Source: JAFAHD01 sp963772515
GTDB lineage: Bacteria > Vulcanimicrobiota > Vulcanimicrobiia > Eremiobacterales > Eremiobacteraceae
DNA length: 64,000 nucleotides
Assembly: GCA_963772515.1 (NCBI GenBank)
Contig: CAVYXC010000002.1
Coordinates: 620,001 to 684,000 of the forward strand
Direction: 5' to 3'
Shown: one piece after another, positions 26,626 through 36,526 of the stretch
How positions within the stretch are numbered: position 1 is the first letter of the stretch
How the letters are laid out: the number at the start of each line of letters is the position of its first letter
The notes under the pieces: model-generated
Told to the model about the DNA's origin: nothing
Database searches by the model: none
The model's input: the letters and a program-made list of their open reading frames with translations, nothing else
Program-made: the position numbers and the translations under genes

Positions 26626-27564
26626 TTAGCAGGCGCCCGTATCGTAGGTCGGCGTCAGCCAGTGGCGATAACCGGGCAATTCGCCCATCGTCGCCTTCCG
26701 ATAGAGGTCGCGAAGAGCTGCCGACTTCGTGCCGACCTTGCCGGGTCCGACCGGGCGGTGGTCGACCTCGACGACGGGCGCCACCTCGACCGCCGTCCCC
26801 ACGAGGAACACTTCGTCTGCCACGTAGAGCTCGCTGCGATCGATGCTGCGCTCGAGCACCTCTGTGTTCAGCTCCCGCTGGCACAGCTCGATAATGGTAC
26901 GGCGCGTGATGCCTTCGAGGATTCCGTCGCTCACGGGAGGCGTGATAACGACGCCGTTGCGGACGATGAAGATGTTCTGCGCGCTGCCTTCGGCGACGTG
27001 GCCGTCGCTGTTGAGCATGATGGCTTCGTCGAAGCCGTTTGAGACCGCCTCGGTCTTGGCGAGCGCTGAGTTGACGTAGATGCCGGTCAGCTTAGCCCGT
27101 GCCGGGGCGACGTTGTCGTCGATGCGCCGCCAGGATGAGATGCACGCCCGCAACCCGGCCGTCGCATCGAAATAGGCCTTGTGTGGCACCGCGGTGATTG
27201 TGAACTCGTGCGAGACCTTGTGCAGACGCACGCCGATCTCTTCGGCGCTCTTATATACGAGCGGCCGGACGTACAGATCTTGGCGGAAGCCGTTCACGCG
27301 CGCCAACTCAGCAGTGCGCGCACACAGCCGTTCCGGCGATTCGGTCAGCTCCATCAAGAGCAGCTTCGCCGAAGCGGCGAGCCGTTCGTAATGCTCGAGC
27401 AGGCGGAAGAAGTAGAGCTGGCCCGCCTTGGCGTTCCAATACCCGCGGATGCCCTCGAAGCAGCCCGTGCCGTAGTTGAGGCCGTGGGCGAGAATCCCGA
27501 CCTTCGTCTCGGCGTACGGCACCAACGTGCCGCCACGGTAGATGATGAGCTTGTCCAGATCCAT
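26626..27564 (-). CDS. ilvE: Branched-chain amino acid aminotransferase
   Basis: PLP fold-type IV aminotransferase for Leu/Ile/Val, 312 aa. Seen: LSYG-type start LNYGTGCFEGIRGY, the arginine region RPLVYKSAEEIGV, the catalytic lysine in ARAKLTGIYVNSALAK, EAIMLNSDGHVAEGSAQNIF, and DGILEGITRRTIIELC. The ATG at 27564 with AAGGAG 8 nt upstream is the true start; the frame extends upstream but without similarity. Synthesis and breakdown roles cannot be told apart; a complete liv uptake operon lies at 50.6-55.4 kb. Confidence 0.92.
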   Translation of the reverse strand: MDLDKLIIYRGGTLVPYAETKVGILAHGLNYGTGCFEGIRGYWNAKAGQLYFFRLLEHYERLAASAKLLLMELTESPERLCARTAELARVNGFRQDLYVRPLVYKSAEEIGVRLHKVSHEFTITAVPHKAYFDATAGLRACISSWRRIDDNVAPARAKLTGIYVNSALAKTEAVSNGFDEAIMLNSDGHVAEGSAQNIFIVRNGVVITPPVSDGILEGITRRTIIELCQRELNTEVLERSIDRSELYVADEVFLVGTAVEVAPVVEVDHRPVGPGKVGTKSAALRDLYRKATMGELPGYRHWLTPTYDTGAC

Positions 27565-27769
27565 TCGGTGCTCTCTCCTTGGCGCGCAGCCTCGAACGAC
27601 TTTCCGCACAGCGCCGGTGCTGCCCTCGCTCGACGCGTCCATACGGGCGGCGGGTGGCACAGGAAACGCCCAGAAAACCACGCCCTCATCACTATACGCC
27701 GCCGATATGTGCGCTTTGACCGTGCAGGTGGCCAATGTTTGTCAAAAGCTGAGGAGACCGGCTAGCCAC

Positions 27770-28937
27770 ATGTCGACCGTCGCCGTCGCGGTCAATCTGT
27801 CCGGAGTGGGCCTGTTCGTCTGGCACTGGGCGCTCGCATCGTTCTCGATGTTCTGGGCCGTGCTTTGGTCGCTGCTGCTCGGCTTTCTCTTGTCGGCGAT
27901 GATCCAGGCGTACGTCCCCAAGGATGGACTGAGCCGGATTCTCGGCAAGGTCGGTTTGCGAGAGGTTGCGCTCGCCACCGGGCTGGGCGCCGCAAGCTCG
28001 TCGTGCAGCTACGCGGCGGCGGCGACGGCGAAGTCGCTGTTCAAACGCGGCGCCGCGTTCACCACTGCGATGGTCTTCATGTTCGCGTCGACGAACCTCG
28101 TCATCGAACTCGGCCTCGTGCTGTGGCGGCTCATGGGCTGGCCCTTCGTGGCCGCTGAGTGGCTCGGTGGGCTCGTGCTGATCGCCGTCTTCGTGCTGCT
28201 GGCGCAACTGCTATTGCGGCCCAGCGTCATCGAAGGGGGCCGGGAGTTCTGCCAAGCCGCGGACACCGCAAGCGACGAACACGATCATGGCGACATGCTC
28301 GCGCCCGGTGCGACCCTCGGCGAGAAGCTGCGCTCGCCGACCGGCTGGCGCTACATCGCGCACTATTTCCAGATGGATTGGTCGATGCTGCAATTCGATC
28401 TGATCCTGGGATTCGTCATCGCCGGCTTCTTGGCGGTGGGAGTGCCGGACGCGTGGTGGCAGCATCTGTTCGTCACCTCGGCGCCGCCGCTGTGGCGCAT
28501 GCTGGAGAACGCATTCGTCGGACCGATCATCGCGGTGTTGAGTTTCGTGTGCTCGATCGGCAACGTGCCGCTCGCGGCGGTGTTGTGGCAGGGCGGCGCG
28601 AGTTTCGGCGGCGTCGTCGCGTTCCTATACGCAGACTTGATCGTGCTGCCCCTGATAGACATCTATCGCAAGTATTATGGCTGGAAGCTCGCGCTTTCCA
28701 TGACCGGCGTCTTCTATCTCTCGATGGTGGCCGCCGGCTTGATCGTCGAGTTGCTCTTCGCCTGGACCGGTCAGATCCCGCACCCAGCCGGCAACCTTCT
28801 TAGTGGACGTCGAGCATATAGGTCTCGACTACACGACCGTGCTCAACGTGGTGTCCGCGGCCGGGGTGTTCGGGTTGCTTGGGCGGGCCGCACTGCATCG
28901 TGGCGCCGCCGACAAGCGCATCAATCATGATCATTAA
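27770..28937 (+). CDS. DUF318 permease (YraQ/ArsP-like), frameshifted near the C-terminus
   Basis: Eight-TM permease of the DUF318 family, relatives of the organoarsenical exporter ArsP. Seen: LLGFLLSAMIQAYVP, GAASSSCSYAAAATAKSLF, AMVFMFASTNLVIELGLVLW and a second half with FVCSIGNVPLAAVLWQGGAS. The reading frame breaks near 28794: removing one A from GGCAACC continues TFLVDVEHIGLDYTTVLNVV, the expected last segment, and ends at the TAA at 28935. Repaired length about 388 aa. Start ATG 27770 follows GAGGAG at a rather long spacing. The substrate is unknown and no arsenic genes are adjacent. Confidence 0.78.
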
Positions 28938-29054
28938 GCGACTAGCAATAGAAGGCGCGCCACGTTCTCTGATGTCCATCTCGCGCGCCCCGAGCAAGGG
29001 TGTCGGTGACCATGCCTACGTCAAAGCTGTCATCCAATAGGCACTGCTGTGCTC

Positions 29055-29480
29055 TTAGAAACAGCCTTCCATCGTGATCTTCGAATCCCCAAGTGCCGAA
29101 ACGTTTACACCAATCACCGGATAGATGGTTCCTTTTTGAAGCTTATCTGGATCATGGCGAGACGTGAGCAGCGACAAAACCTTTTCTGCAATGTCCCCAG
29201 GGGCAGCTTGGTGATATCGGTACCGAATCCCAACGGGCCCGTCCTGGTAATACACCGACCCACTTCGCACCTGAAACAGCCAGCCCACGGCATCGCCCGA
29301 GTAGATTATCGCCGCGCTGTGGTCTATGATCGAGGCGTCGCCTTGCCCAGCAAATGGTAGATTCGTACTGCGCCACGATTGCGCGTACTCGCAGCCGAGC
29401 ATGCCATTTGGAGCGTTAACGTTCGGCGGCGGTGTCGAGAGCGCGATCATAACAGACAATACTGCGAGTGCTTGCATCAT
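29055..29480 (-). CDS. Small exported protein, partner of the lipoprotein gene
   Basis: A 141-aa protein with a hydrophobic N-terminus (MMQALAVLSVMIALS) that looks like a signal peptide, followed by a mature part with two cysteines (GMLGCEYAQSW near the start and EGCF at the very end) that could form a disulfide. No family recognised. AAGGG is 9 nt before the first ATG. It begins 4 bp after the lipoprotein gene, so the two form an operon. Codon usage is visibly less GC-biased than in the flanking core genes. The 117 bp between it and the permease gene hold nothing I recognise. Confidence 0.6.
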   Translation of the reverse strand: MMQALAVLSVMIALSTPPPNVNAPNGMLGCEYAQSWRSTNLPFAGQGDASIIDHSAAIIYSGDAVGWLFQVRSGSVYYQDGPVGIRYRYHQAAPGDIAEKVLSLLTSRHDPDKLQKGTIYPVIGVNVSALGDSKITMEGCF

Positions 29481-29484
29481 GCGA

Positions 29485-30228
29485 CTAGCCCTTATACGGA
29501 CCTGTGAAGCAGCTTTGCGCGAATCCGCCCACGTTTGTAATCGCGTTGACGAGTGCGTTAGGACCATTTTGAGCAGCCGGATAAATCCCTGCCGAACCGT
29601 TCGTGATAGCCTGATACAGTGACGACGTTGATGGAATGAAGTTTAAGAACTGAATCCAAACGCCAACCGCACTCGCGTTGAGCTCAATGTAGGTAGGTGA
29701 CGAGCCGCTTTGATAGTATAGCCAGCCGGCTACTACCATACCGCCACCGGCCGTCGGGGCAAAAACGGTTTGTATATTCGTTATGTTGGCCCCATTCTTA
29801 GGGTAACTGTTTCCTAAGCCCAAGGTCGAGCCATTGCACTGAGAATTCGCCGTCGGCGGAACCAGCACAAGGTCTCCGGATGTGTCTGTATTGTAGTAGC
29901 CGCAGGCCGCATCACAGACGAGGTAGTCCGTGCCGTCGCACATGTAATACTGTACGCTGCAACCCCCAAATCCGCCCTGAGCAACGACATTAACGGGTCC
30001 CAGCGGGATCGGCGTGGGAGACGCGTTTCCGCCCCCATTATCGCCGTTACCGTTTCCACCGTCGCTGGTTCCCCCTCCATTGGGAGTGGTGCCCAGCGGG
30101 TGCATGGTCGTCGAGCCTGCAGTCGTCGAGTGGGAGGGACCCGGGGGGATCACACCTTGACTACTGCATCCGAACGCGAAAGCGATTAATGCGGCGCTGG
30201 CGCCTATTAGCAGGCCACGGTTTAGCAT
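29485..30228 (-). CDS. Lipoprotein with cysteine-rich domain, unknown function
   Basis: A 247-aa lipoprotein. The signal peptide MLNRGLLIGASAALIAFAFG ends in a lipobox before Cys-21. A long Ser/Thr/Pro linker follows, then a Gly/Asn-rich repeat (residues about 68-90), then a compact domain with four close cysteines (GGCSVQYYMCDGTDY, LVCDAACGYY) and further cysteines near the end. No family recognised. AAAGG is 6 nt before ATG 30228. Low-GC codon usage suggests acquired DNA. It is transcribed away from the SARP-type regulator gene, sharing a 289-bp intergenic region in which I find no clear promoter or repeat. Confidence 0.6.
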   Translation of the reverse strand: MLNRGLLIGASAALIAFAFGCSSQGVIPPGPSHSTTAGSTTMHPLGTTPNGGGTSDGGNGNGDNGGGNASPTPIPLGPVNVVAQGGFGGCSVQYYMCDGTDYLVCDAACGYYNTDTSGDLVLVPPTANSQCNGSTLGLGNSYPKNGANITNIQTVFAPTAGGGMVVAGWLYYQSGSSPTYIELNASAVGVWIQFLNFIPSTSSLYQAITNGSAGIYPAAQNGPNALVNAITNVGGFAQSCFTGPYKG

Positions 30229-30517
30229 CGTACACCTTTCGATTGAGCTGAAGTGGATTGGGCTCGGCTCGTTGGGCGGGGGCCTTCGAGTCCCTGTCAC
30301 TTGGCCACGACATCAACCCGTAACAAGAGTCCACCCGGAAATCGAATCGTTTCGCTCATCGTAGGAAGGCACCGTCCTTTGACCGTCCGCGGAAAGATCC
30401 AACAGAGTGGCTTTCAAGCCGAGAGGCGGGACACAGATGGAATTCCGCACAAAATTTTGGAGACTTCGTTCGGGGGTCTGACGTTTGGTTACGCTGGGCA
30501 TTCTAACGGCAAGAGCA

Positions 30518-33500
30518 ATGAGGCACAAGATTCTGCTTTTCGGTCGGCCGCGAATTCTCGCGTACGATCATCCAATGGAACGCCACATCAAGCCGAGCGA
30601 AGTGCGTCTGCTCTGTTATCTTGCAATTCGGGGCGCCGCGCGACGGCAGAATATCGCTTTCAACCTCTGGCCGAATGAACCCGAAGATGCTGCGCTCGGG
30701 AAACTCCGCCGACATCTTTACAACCTCAGGATAGCATTCGAGTCGAAGAACATCGGGCCCTCAATCATCGCGGCCGAGGATTCAACCATCCACCTTAACG
30801 CCGAATCATTTTGGGTGGACACGACGGAGTTCGAACGGCTTGTTGCACAGCGTACCATTGTCAGGTTGCCGCGGAATTTACACCGCTGATTTGTTAGAAG
30901 GATACGACGACGAGTGGGCCATCGTGGAGCGGGATCGCCTTAGAAGCCTTGCGACTAGCAATCTTGCAAGGTTAGTCACATCGCTTCGCAGCAAGCGGGA
31001 TTTCGGTAGCGCGATTCGGTACGCGGAACGCCTACTCGTTTTCGAACCATGGCGCGAAGACATTATCCGCCAATTGATCACGCTTCGTTACGAGTCTGGC
31101 GACCGCAGCGGTGCGCTCAACGAGTACGAGCGATTCGCTACTAGGCTTCACGTAGACTTGTCGATCGATCCAATGCCCGAGACACGATCGCTCATGATCG
31201 CCATTCGCCAGAATCAAGCTGTTCCAGAAGACCCGACACGTAAGTCATCAGATTCAATCTCACCAAGCAAGCAACGCTCGCATTTCGCGTTTGTCGGACG
31301 CGAAACGGAATTGGAGTTCCTGTCTTCCCGCTTCCTTCGCGCCGCGGCTGGTAGCGGCGGCGGCATATTCATCGCAGGCGAATCAGGCATCGGGAAGACG
31401 AGGCTAGCTCAAGAGTTCGGTGCGCAGGTAGAGCGGCAAGGCGGACGCACTCTCGTGGGCAGCACGTCAGCGCCAGAGGCGTGGCCGTTCCAAGGGCTAT
31501 CGACTGCGTTAACACACGCGCTTCCCATTCTTGGTGCGGCCGATGCGGAGCCGATGTGGCTCAGCGTGCTCGCCCAAGTCGTGCCTGACATTCGAGTGCG
31601 ACGCGGCGGTTTGCCCGCTCTCACGCCCCTCGAAAAGGATCGCGAGCAGCTCCGGCTCTTCGATGCGATTGCAAGTTGCTTCGAGGCCCTTGCAGTTTCC
31701 CGACCGCTCGTCATCCTGATCGAAGACTTGCATTGGGCGGGGGCAACTTCGCTTGCTGCGATCGAGTTTCTAATGCGCCGCGCCACGTCAAGGCGAATCG
31801 TGCTGCTCGGAACGTATCGCACCGAGGAGGTCTCGTCCGAGCACCCCCTTGCAGCCATCCGTCGGCGTCTGCTGCGCGAGGGCACCGCCACGCAACTTGG
31901 TCTGCCGCGGCTTGATCGTGCCGCCGTGCTAAGTCTCACCGAGCAAAACGTTGCAGATCACCGATTCAGGTCTGTCTCCGCGGATCGCATCTATCACGCG
32001 AGTGAGGGTAATCCCCTTCTGGCGATACAGACCATGATTGGGATATTGGAATCCGATCAAACTGAAGCGCCCCCAGTTCAAGAAGGCACAGACAATAAGG
32101 ACTCAATGGACGACGCGATACGCCGAACCGTAACCGACCGGATCGCTCGCCTTTCAACGACGGGCAAAACTGTCGCGAGCGTCGCCGCAGTTATTGGGGT
32201 CGGCTTCGACGTCGAGACGATCGAAGAGTCAACCGGGTGGAGCGGCAGAGAGGCGCTCAACGCCCTCGACGAGCTAATCGATCGGCGATTGATTCGTGAA
32301 GGCGATGCCAGTTGTGATTACGCTTTCACGCACCACCTTATCCAATCGTCAATATACGCGGAGGTTCCTGTAGACGAACGGCGGCGACGCCACCACCGTG
32401 TAGCAAAGGTTCTCGAGCGCCGTTCGAACAGTGGCGGCGTAGACCTCGCTCGCGCCATCGCGTTCCATTACGAGCGGGCCGGCGAAAACCAATCGGCGAG
32501 CATATACGCTCTCAGGGCTGCGCGGAGTGCCTCTGTCGTGTTCGCCCACGAGGAGGCGAACATACTGGCAAGCAGGACGATCGAGCTTTGTGACGACGCG
32601 CGTATTCGGTTCGAGGCGTTGGCGCTACGGCTGGAGGGCAATAAGCATCTTGGCAATAGGGGAGGGCAGCAAGCCGACCTCGAGCAGATGGATCAGATCG
32701 CGCGGAGGCTCGCAGATACTCACTTGGTTTGTAAGGCTCTCTATGAGCGGACTCAGCTCTCGCACGATCTCGGGGAACGCGATTCGTACCGACGACTGAC
32801 CGCCGAGCTCCAGCAGGCCGCTACCCGTTCGGGGTCGGGGTTCTGGAAAGCTCAAGCGGCCAGAATGGAAGGAGCGCGGGAACTCACGCGTGGGAACTAC
32901 GCCCTTGCCAAGGCGAAACTCGAAGGCGCTCTAGAGTGGCATGCGCTATCGGGTGATGCGCGTGCTTCATTCGAATGCCTGAGCCTTTTGGCCGACTCGG
33001 CCCTTCGATCGGATCAAATTGGTCAACTGCAGACGTATCTGCATCGATTGCGTTTGCTTGCGGACGAACAAGAAAACAGGCTCATGTCGTTACGCGTTCT
33101 CGAAATGGAAGCCCGAATCGCTTACAAGCGACAGAATTACGAGGATACCGCCCGTTCGGCCACGCGCTGGCTCGCTGAGGCTGAAACGGTTAACGACGTA
33201 AAGGCACAGGCCGAAGCGCTTTCGTTGCTTTGCGAAGCTGAGGTCCGGCTTGGGAAGTACCAAGACCCCTACCCCCATTACGAAAGGGCAAAAAAGATCT
33301 TCAGAAGGCTGCGCGACGAGGCTGGGGAGGCAGATCTTGAAACTACCCATTCGATAGTGCTGGCGCGTCAGGGAAGGCTCGTAGAGGCGCGAGCAAGCGT
33401 GTTACGGATACTCGGAGTGTTTAATCGAACAGGCAACGCGAGTGGCCGAGCGCGCTCGCTTCTCAGACTTGGGTACTTTGAAGCGTATCTCGGAAATGCT

Positions 33501-34094
33501 CGCGCATGCCTTGCGGCCTCGATGTGGGCCTTCAGGCTGGCGCGGCGCACGGGCAGCCTGGTCAACGTAGCGATGTCGCTGGTTAACATGTCCTATCCCG
33601 AAAGGGAACTAGGACGCCTCGACAAAGCCCTCAGCCACATTCGCGAAGCGACAAGGCTTTTCCAAGAGCTGCAACAGCCTCCAGGACTCAGATCGAGTTG
33701 CCATGCGAGCTACGCGCAGACCCTAATGCGCTTGGGCGATTTCCTTGGTTCCCGACAGCAAATAGAAATGGCGCTCTCGTTGCTCGGGGACAACGCGAAA
33801 TCTTCAATGGTTTTCCACCACGATCTTTATTTCTTCGCCGCGCGGACATATCGCAGCTTGGGTGAAAGCGCGAAATGCGGGGCAATGCTCGAAGTCGCCC
33901 GAACGGAGCTCGATAGAGCCGTAGCCTTGATATCCGATGCTTCATGGAAATCTGCCTATCGAAGCGTTCCGATCAACAAAGAAATCTTAGACGCTTTCGA
34001 ACACGATGTGTGGCCGCCAGACGGGCCGATGCCAGGGGACGTCTTACCCGAGGGTTGGTCCGACGCCAACTCATCGCAGCCAGCGACAGCATAA
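30518..34094 (+). CDS. SARP/BTAD-type regulator with AAA ATPase and TPR array, frameshifted
   Basis: A very large transcription regulator, about 1,191 aa after repair. Order: N-terminal OmpR-like winged helix (KILLFGRPRIL ... KPSEVRLLCYLA), a BTAD helical domain (YTADLLEGYDDEWAIVERDR), then a STAND-type ATPase with Walker A GESGIGKTRLAQE (about 31378) and Walker B LVILIEDLHWAG (about 31709), then a long TPR-like helical array to the C-terminus. No LuxR helix-turn-helix follows, so DNA binding must be N-terminal. Between FERLVAQ and GIYTADLLEG the frame jumps by one extra base (about 30862-30880). The gene is visibly less GC-biased than its surroundings. It probably controls the divergent lipoprotein operon; that is inference. 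Confidence 0.75.
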
Positions 34095-34154
34095 GATTCC
34101 TGCTCGCGCAGAGGTGGGGCACAGAGTTTCCAACCGCTCTTTACATTCTGGTAG

Positions 34155-34169
34155 CTTTGTGCTACAAAG
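34155..34169. promoter_or_regulatory. Palindromic operator candidate upstream of the membrane protein/regulator pair
   Basis: CTTTGT-GCT-ACAAAG, perfect 6-bp arms with a 3-bp centre, ends 9 bp before the ATG at 34178. The sequence next to the ATG (TATAAGGC) gives no room for a normal leader, so the mRNA could be leaderless or the promoter could overlap this site. A natural ligand would be the winged-helix protein encoded second in the operon. Confidence 0.45.
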
Positions 34170-34177
34170 TATAAGGC

Positions 34178-34823
34178 ATGAACGTCGAAGTCGAACGCGC
34201 GCTCGCTGATCTCACCGAGGTCAGGGATCGCCTCGCCAGCGTCCAGCGCTTCCGCGGCTATTCCAGCCGCGTGGCTGCCGTCAGCGGCGGCATCGCCCTG
34301 CTGGGCGGCCTGGTGCAGGCCCAACTCGTGCCGCACCCGAGCAGCCTCGCGGACGTGCGCCTATACGTGACGATTTGGATCTCATGCTTGGTGGCGGCGC
34401 TCGCCGTCTACTACGGCAACTTGCTCGGCTGGTATCTGCGCAACGACGGACGCCACGCCCGCTACCAATCCAAGACGGTGAGCTTGAGCCTGCTCCCAGC
34501 GCTGGCGCTGGGAGCCGTGCTTAGCCTCGCGGCCTACCTTCACGGCGTCGCCTGCGATGCTGCCCGGCATCTGGTACGCCTGCTACGGTCTCGCGCTCTT
34601 CGCCTCGCGCAACCACGTGCCGCGCGGCGTCTTATCGGTCGCCGCGATGTTCGGCCTGATCGGCGCAGCGTTGCTGCTGATGCCCGACCAGTGGAGCGCA
34701 CTCGCGTGGTGGGTGATGGCGGCGGGTTTTGCGATCGGGCAATTCTGGATCGGCTGGCTCATCGCCGCCGAGGGCGCAACAGAGACGAATGCGATGTCGG
34801 AGATCTCCAATGAACACCAATAA
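34178..34823 (+). CDS. Membrane protein, about 214 aa, frameshifted
   Basis: Polytopic membrane protein of unknown function. The first part has a charged N-terminus then TM helices (VSGGIALLGGLVQAQL, VTIWISCLVAALAVYYGNLL, LLPALALGAVLSLAAYL). The frame then has one extra base at about 34545-34556, after which AMLPGIWYACYGLALFA continues with two or three more helices and ends at 34823. The repaired protein overlaps the winged-helix gene start by 14 bp. This two-gene layout, membrane protein plus small winged-helix regulator, recurs in many bacteria. Confidence 0.65.
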
Positions 34824-35229
34824 CGCCCGCAAGGCGGGCAAGAAACCAGCACGTGCCAATGGCCGCGAGGCGCCCTATGCCTACAGCGGCTTGCAACGGA
34901 TCTTCCACGAACGCGGTAGACTCGCCGTGTGCACGTGTCTGGTCGCCCATCCCGAGGGCCTGAGCTTCACCGATCTGCAAGACGCGTGCGGACTCACCGA
35001 CGGCAATCTGAGCCGGCACCTCACCGCGCTCGCCGAGATGGGCGTCGTCACGATCATCAAAGAGAGCGGGCACGGACGCCCGACGACGATCTGCCGCATC
35101 ACCAACGCCGGCCGAACGCGCTTTCTCGCATACATCGACGAACTCGAGTCGGTCGTGCGCGAGGTCCATGCAAAGGCCCAACCGCACGCCGCCGACGGGC
35201 GCTCGTCCGCCCGCCTCGCAACCACTTAG
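34810..35229 (+). CDS. Winged-helix transcriptional regulator
   Basis: A 139-aa DNA-binding protein of the ArsR/MarR-like winged-helix class. Helix-turn-helix LSFTDLQDACGLTDGNLSRH, the wing with GRPTTICRITNAGR, and a helical tail for dimerisation. The basic N-terminus (NARKAGKKPARANGRE) is unusual in length. ATG at 34810 overlaps the end of the membrane protein gene. Likely autoregulates through the palindrome at 34155. Confidence 0.78.
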   Translation: MNTNNARKAGKKPARANGREAPYAYSGLQRIFHERGRLAVCTCLVAHPEGLSFTDLQDACGLTDGNLSRHLTALAEMGVVTIIKESGHGRPTTICRITNAGRTRFLAYIDELESVVREVHAKAQPHAADGRSSARLATT

Positions 35230-35265
35230 CGCTCGCAATACCGAAAGGCACGTCAGGTCTCACCG

Positions 35266-36003
35266 ATGATTTCGACCAAACCGCATAGGCTCATAGAGCT
35301 CGCCGACGCACCGATGCCCGCGCACGTGGCCATCATCATGGACGGCAACCGCCGCTGGGCGCGCGAACGCAATCTGCCGGTGGCAGAAGGGTATCGCCGC
35401 GGCATCGCCACGCTGCGCGAAACGGTGCGCGCGTGCCGCGACTTCGGCATCGGCATGCTCACCGTCTACGGCTTCTCCGAAGAGAACTGGTCGCGCCCCT
35501 GGACGGAGATCTCCGTGCTCTTCGACCTATGCTGTGCGTTCGCGTATCAGGAGCTCGACGGCTTGCGCCGCGACAACGTGCGCGTCCAGGTGATCGGCAA
35601 GTGGGAAGCGCTGCCGGAACGTCCGCGCCGCGCGCTCGAACATCTCATCGAGAAGACCGCGGGCAACTCCGGCACCGTGCTCAATCTCGCGGTCAACTAC
35701 AGCGCGCGTACCGAGCTGCGCGACGCGGTGCACGCGCTCGCCGGCGACATCCGCAGCGGCGCGCTCGATGCCGACAAGATCGACGACGACACGCTGGGCA
35801 CGTACTTGTACACCAAAGGCATGCCGGATCCCGATCTGCTCATCCGCCCCGGCGGCGAGTACCGGCTATCGAACTTCCTGCTGTATCAATGCGCGTATAC
35901 CGAGCTCTACGTGACCGAGGTCTGCTGGCCCGATTTCAGCCGCGATCACCTCGCGATGGCGGTGGCGGAGTTCCAACGCCGCCAGCGTCGCTTCGGCAGG
36001 TAG
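35266..36003 (+). CDS. uppS: Isoprenyl transferase (undecaprenyl diphosphate synthase)
   Basis: Cis-prenyltransferase making the C55 lipid carrier for peptidoglycan, 245 aa. Seen: HVAIIMDGNRRWA with the catalytic Asp, GYRRGI, LTVYGFSEENW, LNLAVNYSAR, and the C-terminal PDPDLLIRPGGEYRLSNFL with YTELYVTEVCWPDF. The usual neighbours (cdsA, dxr) are absent, so it stands alone here. Confidence 0.95.
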   Translation: MISTKPHRLIELADAPMPAHVAIIMDGNRRWARERNLPVAEGYRRGIATLRETVRACRDFGIGMLTVYGFSEENWSRPWTEISVLFDLCCAFAYQELDGLRRDNVRVQVIGKWEALPERPRRALEHLIEKTAGNSGTVLNLAVNYSARTELRDAVHALAGDIRSGALDADKIDDDTLGTYLYTKGMPDPDLLIRPGGEYRLSNFLLYQCAYTELYVTEVCWPDFSRDHLAMAVAEFQRRQRRFGR

Positions 36004-36007
36004 TCGC

Positions 36008-36526
36008 CTAGGAACCCTTCGCGCAGATCGCGCTGTCGGCGGCGATCCACGACGTGCCGCCCGGTGCGCTCAGCTCATCGATCTGCGTCGTCTTCGTGTC
36101 GCTGATTTTGGTCACCGTCGTGCGATAGCCGAAGGTCGGCATGCCGTTCGCGGTCAGCGTGCCCGTCCACACGAGCGTGTTGCCATTCCAGCCAGGTGAC
36201 GTCTGCGAGCTGGATCCTTTGGTCGCCGTCGTCGTCTGGGTCCACTCCCGTTTGCTCGCATCGAGCCACATCTGGCCGCCGCCGTCTCCGCCCGCGACAG
36301 TTCGGCTCAGCATCTTGGCGCCGTCAGGGGACATCGTCGAGACGGTGGTGACCTGCGGCGTCGAACCATCTACCGCTTTGACCGAGCAGGTCCACGTCCC
36401 CAACAAGAAGCGCATGCTGGACATGCCTTGCGCTGCGCCTGGCGCGGTGTCGGCGGCGACTGGGCTCGCATTGAGCGTCGACGCGAGCAGCAACGCGGCC
36501 GCCGGCAGTGCGTAGATCCTTTTCAT
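36008..36526 (-). CDS. Exported DUF1579-like protein
   Basis: A 172-aa exported protein with signal peptide (residues 1-25, ending SPVAA) and a beta-rich body starting MRFLLGTWTCSVK, typical of DUF1579/lipocalin-like stress proteins. Two cysteines (GTWTC and AICAKG) could pair. Function unknown. Its ATG overlaps the stop of the Rieske oxygenase gene (ATGA), so the two are co-translated, but a shared role is not evident. Confidence 0.6.
   Translation of the reverse strand: MKRIYALPAAALLLASTLNASPVAADTAPGAAQGMSSMRFLLGTWTCSVKAVDGSTPQVTTVSTMSPDGAKMLSRTVAGGDGGGQMWLDASKREWTQTTTATKGSSSQTSPGWNGNTLVWTGTLTANGMPTFGYRTTVTKISDTKTTQIDELSAPGGTSWIAADSAICAKGS

Noticed and set aside
28938..34150. Toxin/immunity pair for the lipoprotein and small exported protein
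   Set aside because: Gene order and sizes allow it, but neither protein shows a toxin or immunity domain, so the call would be speculation.
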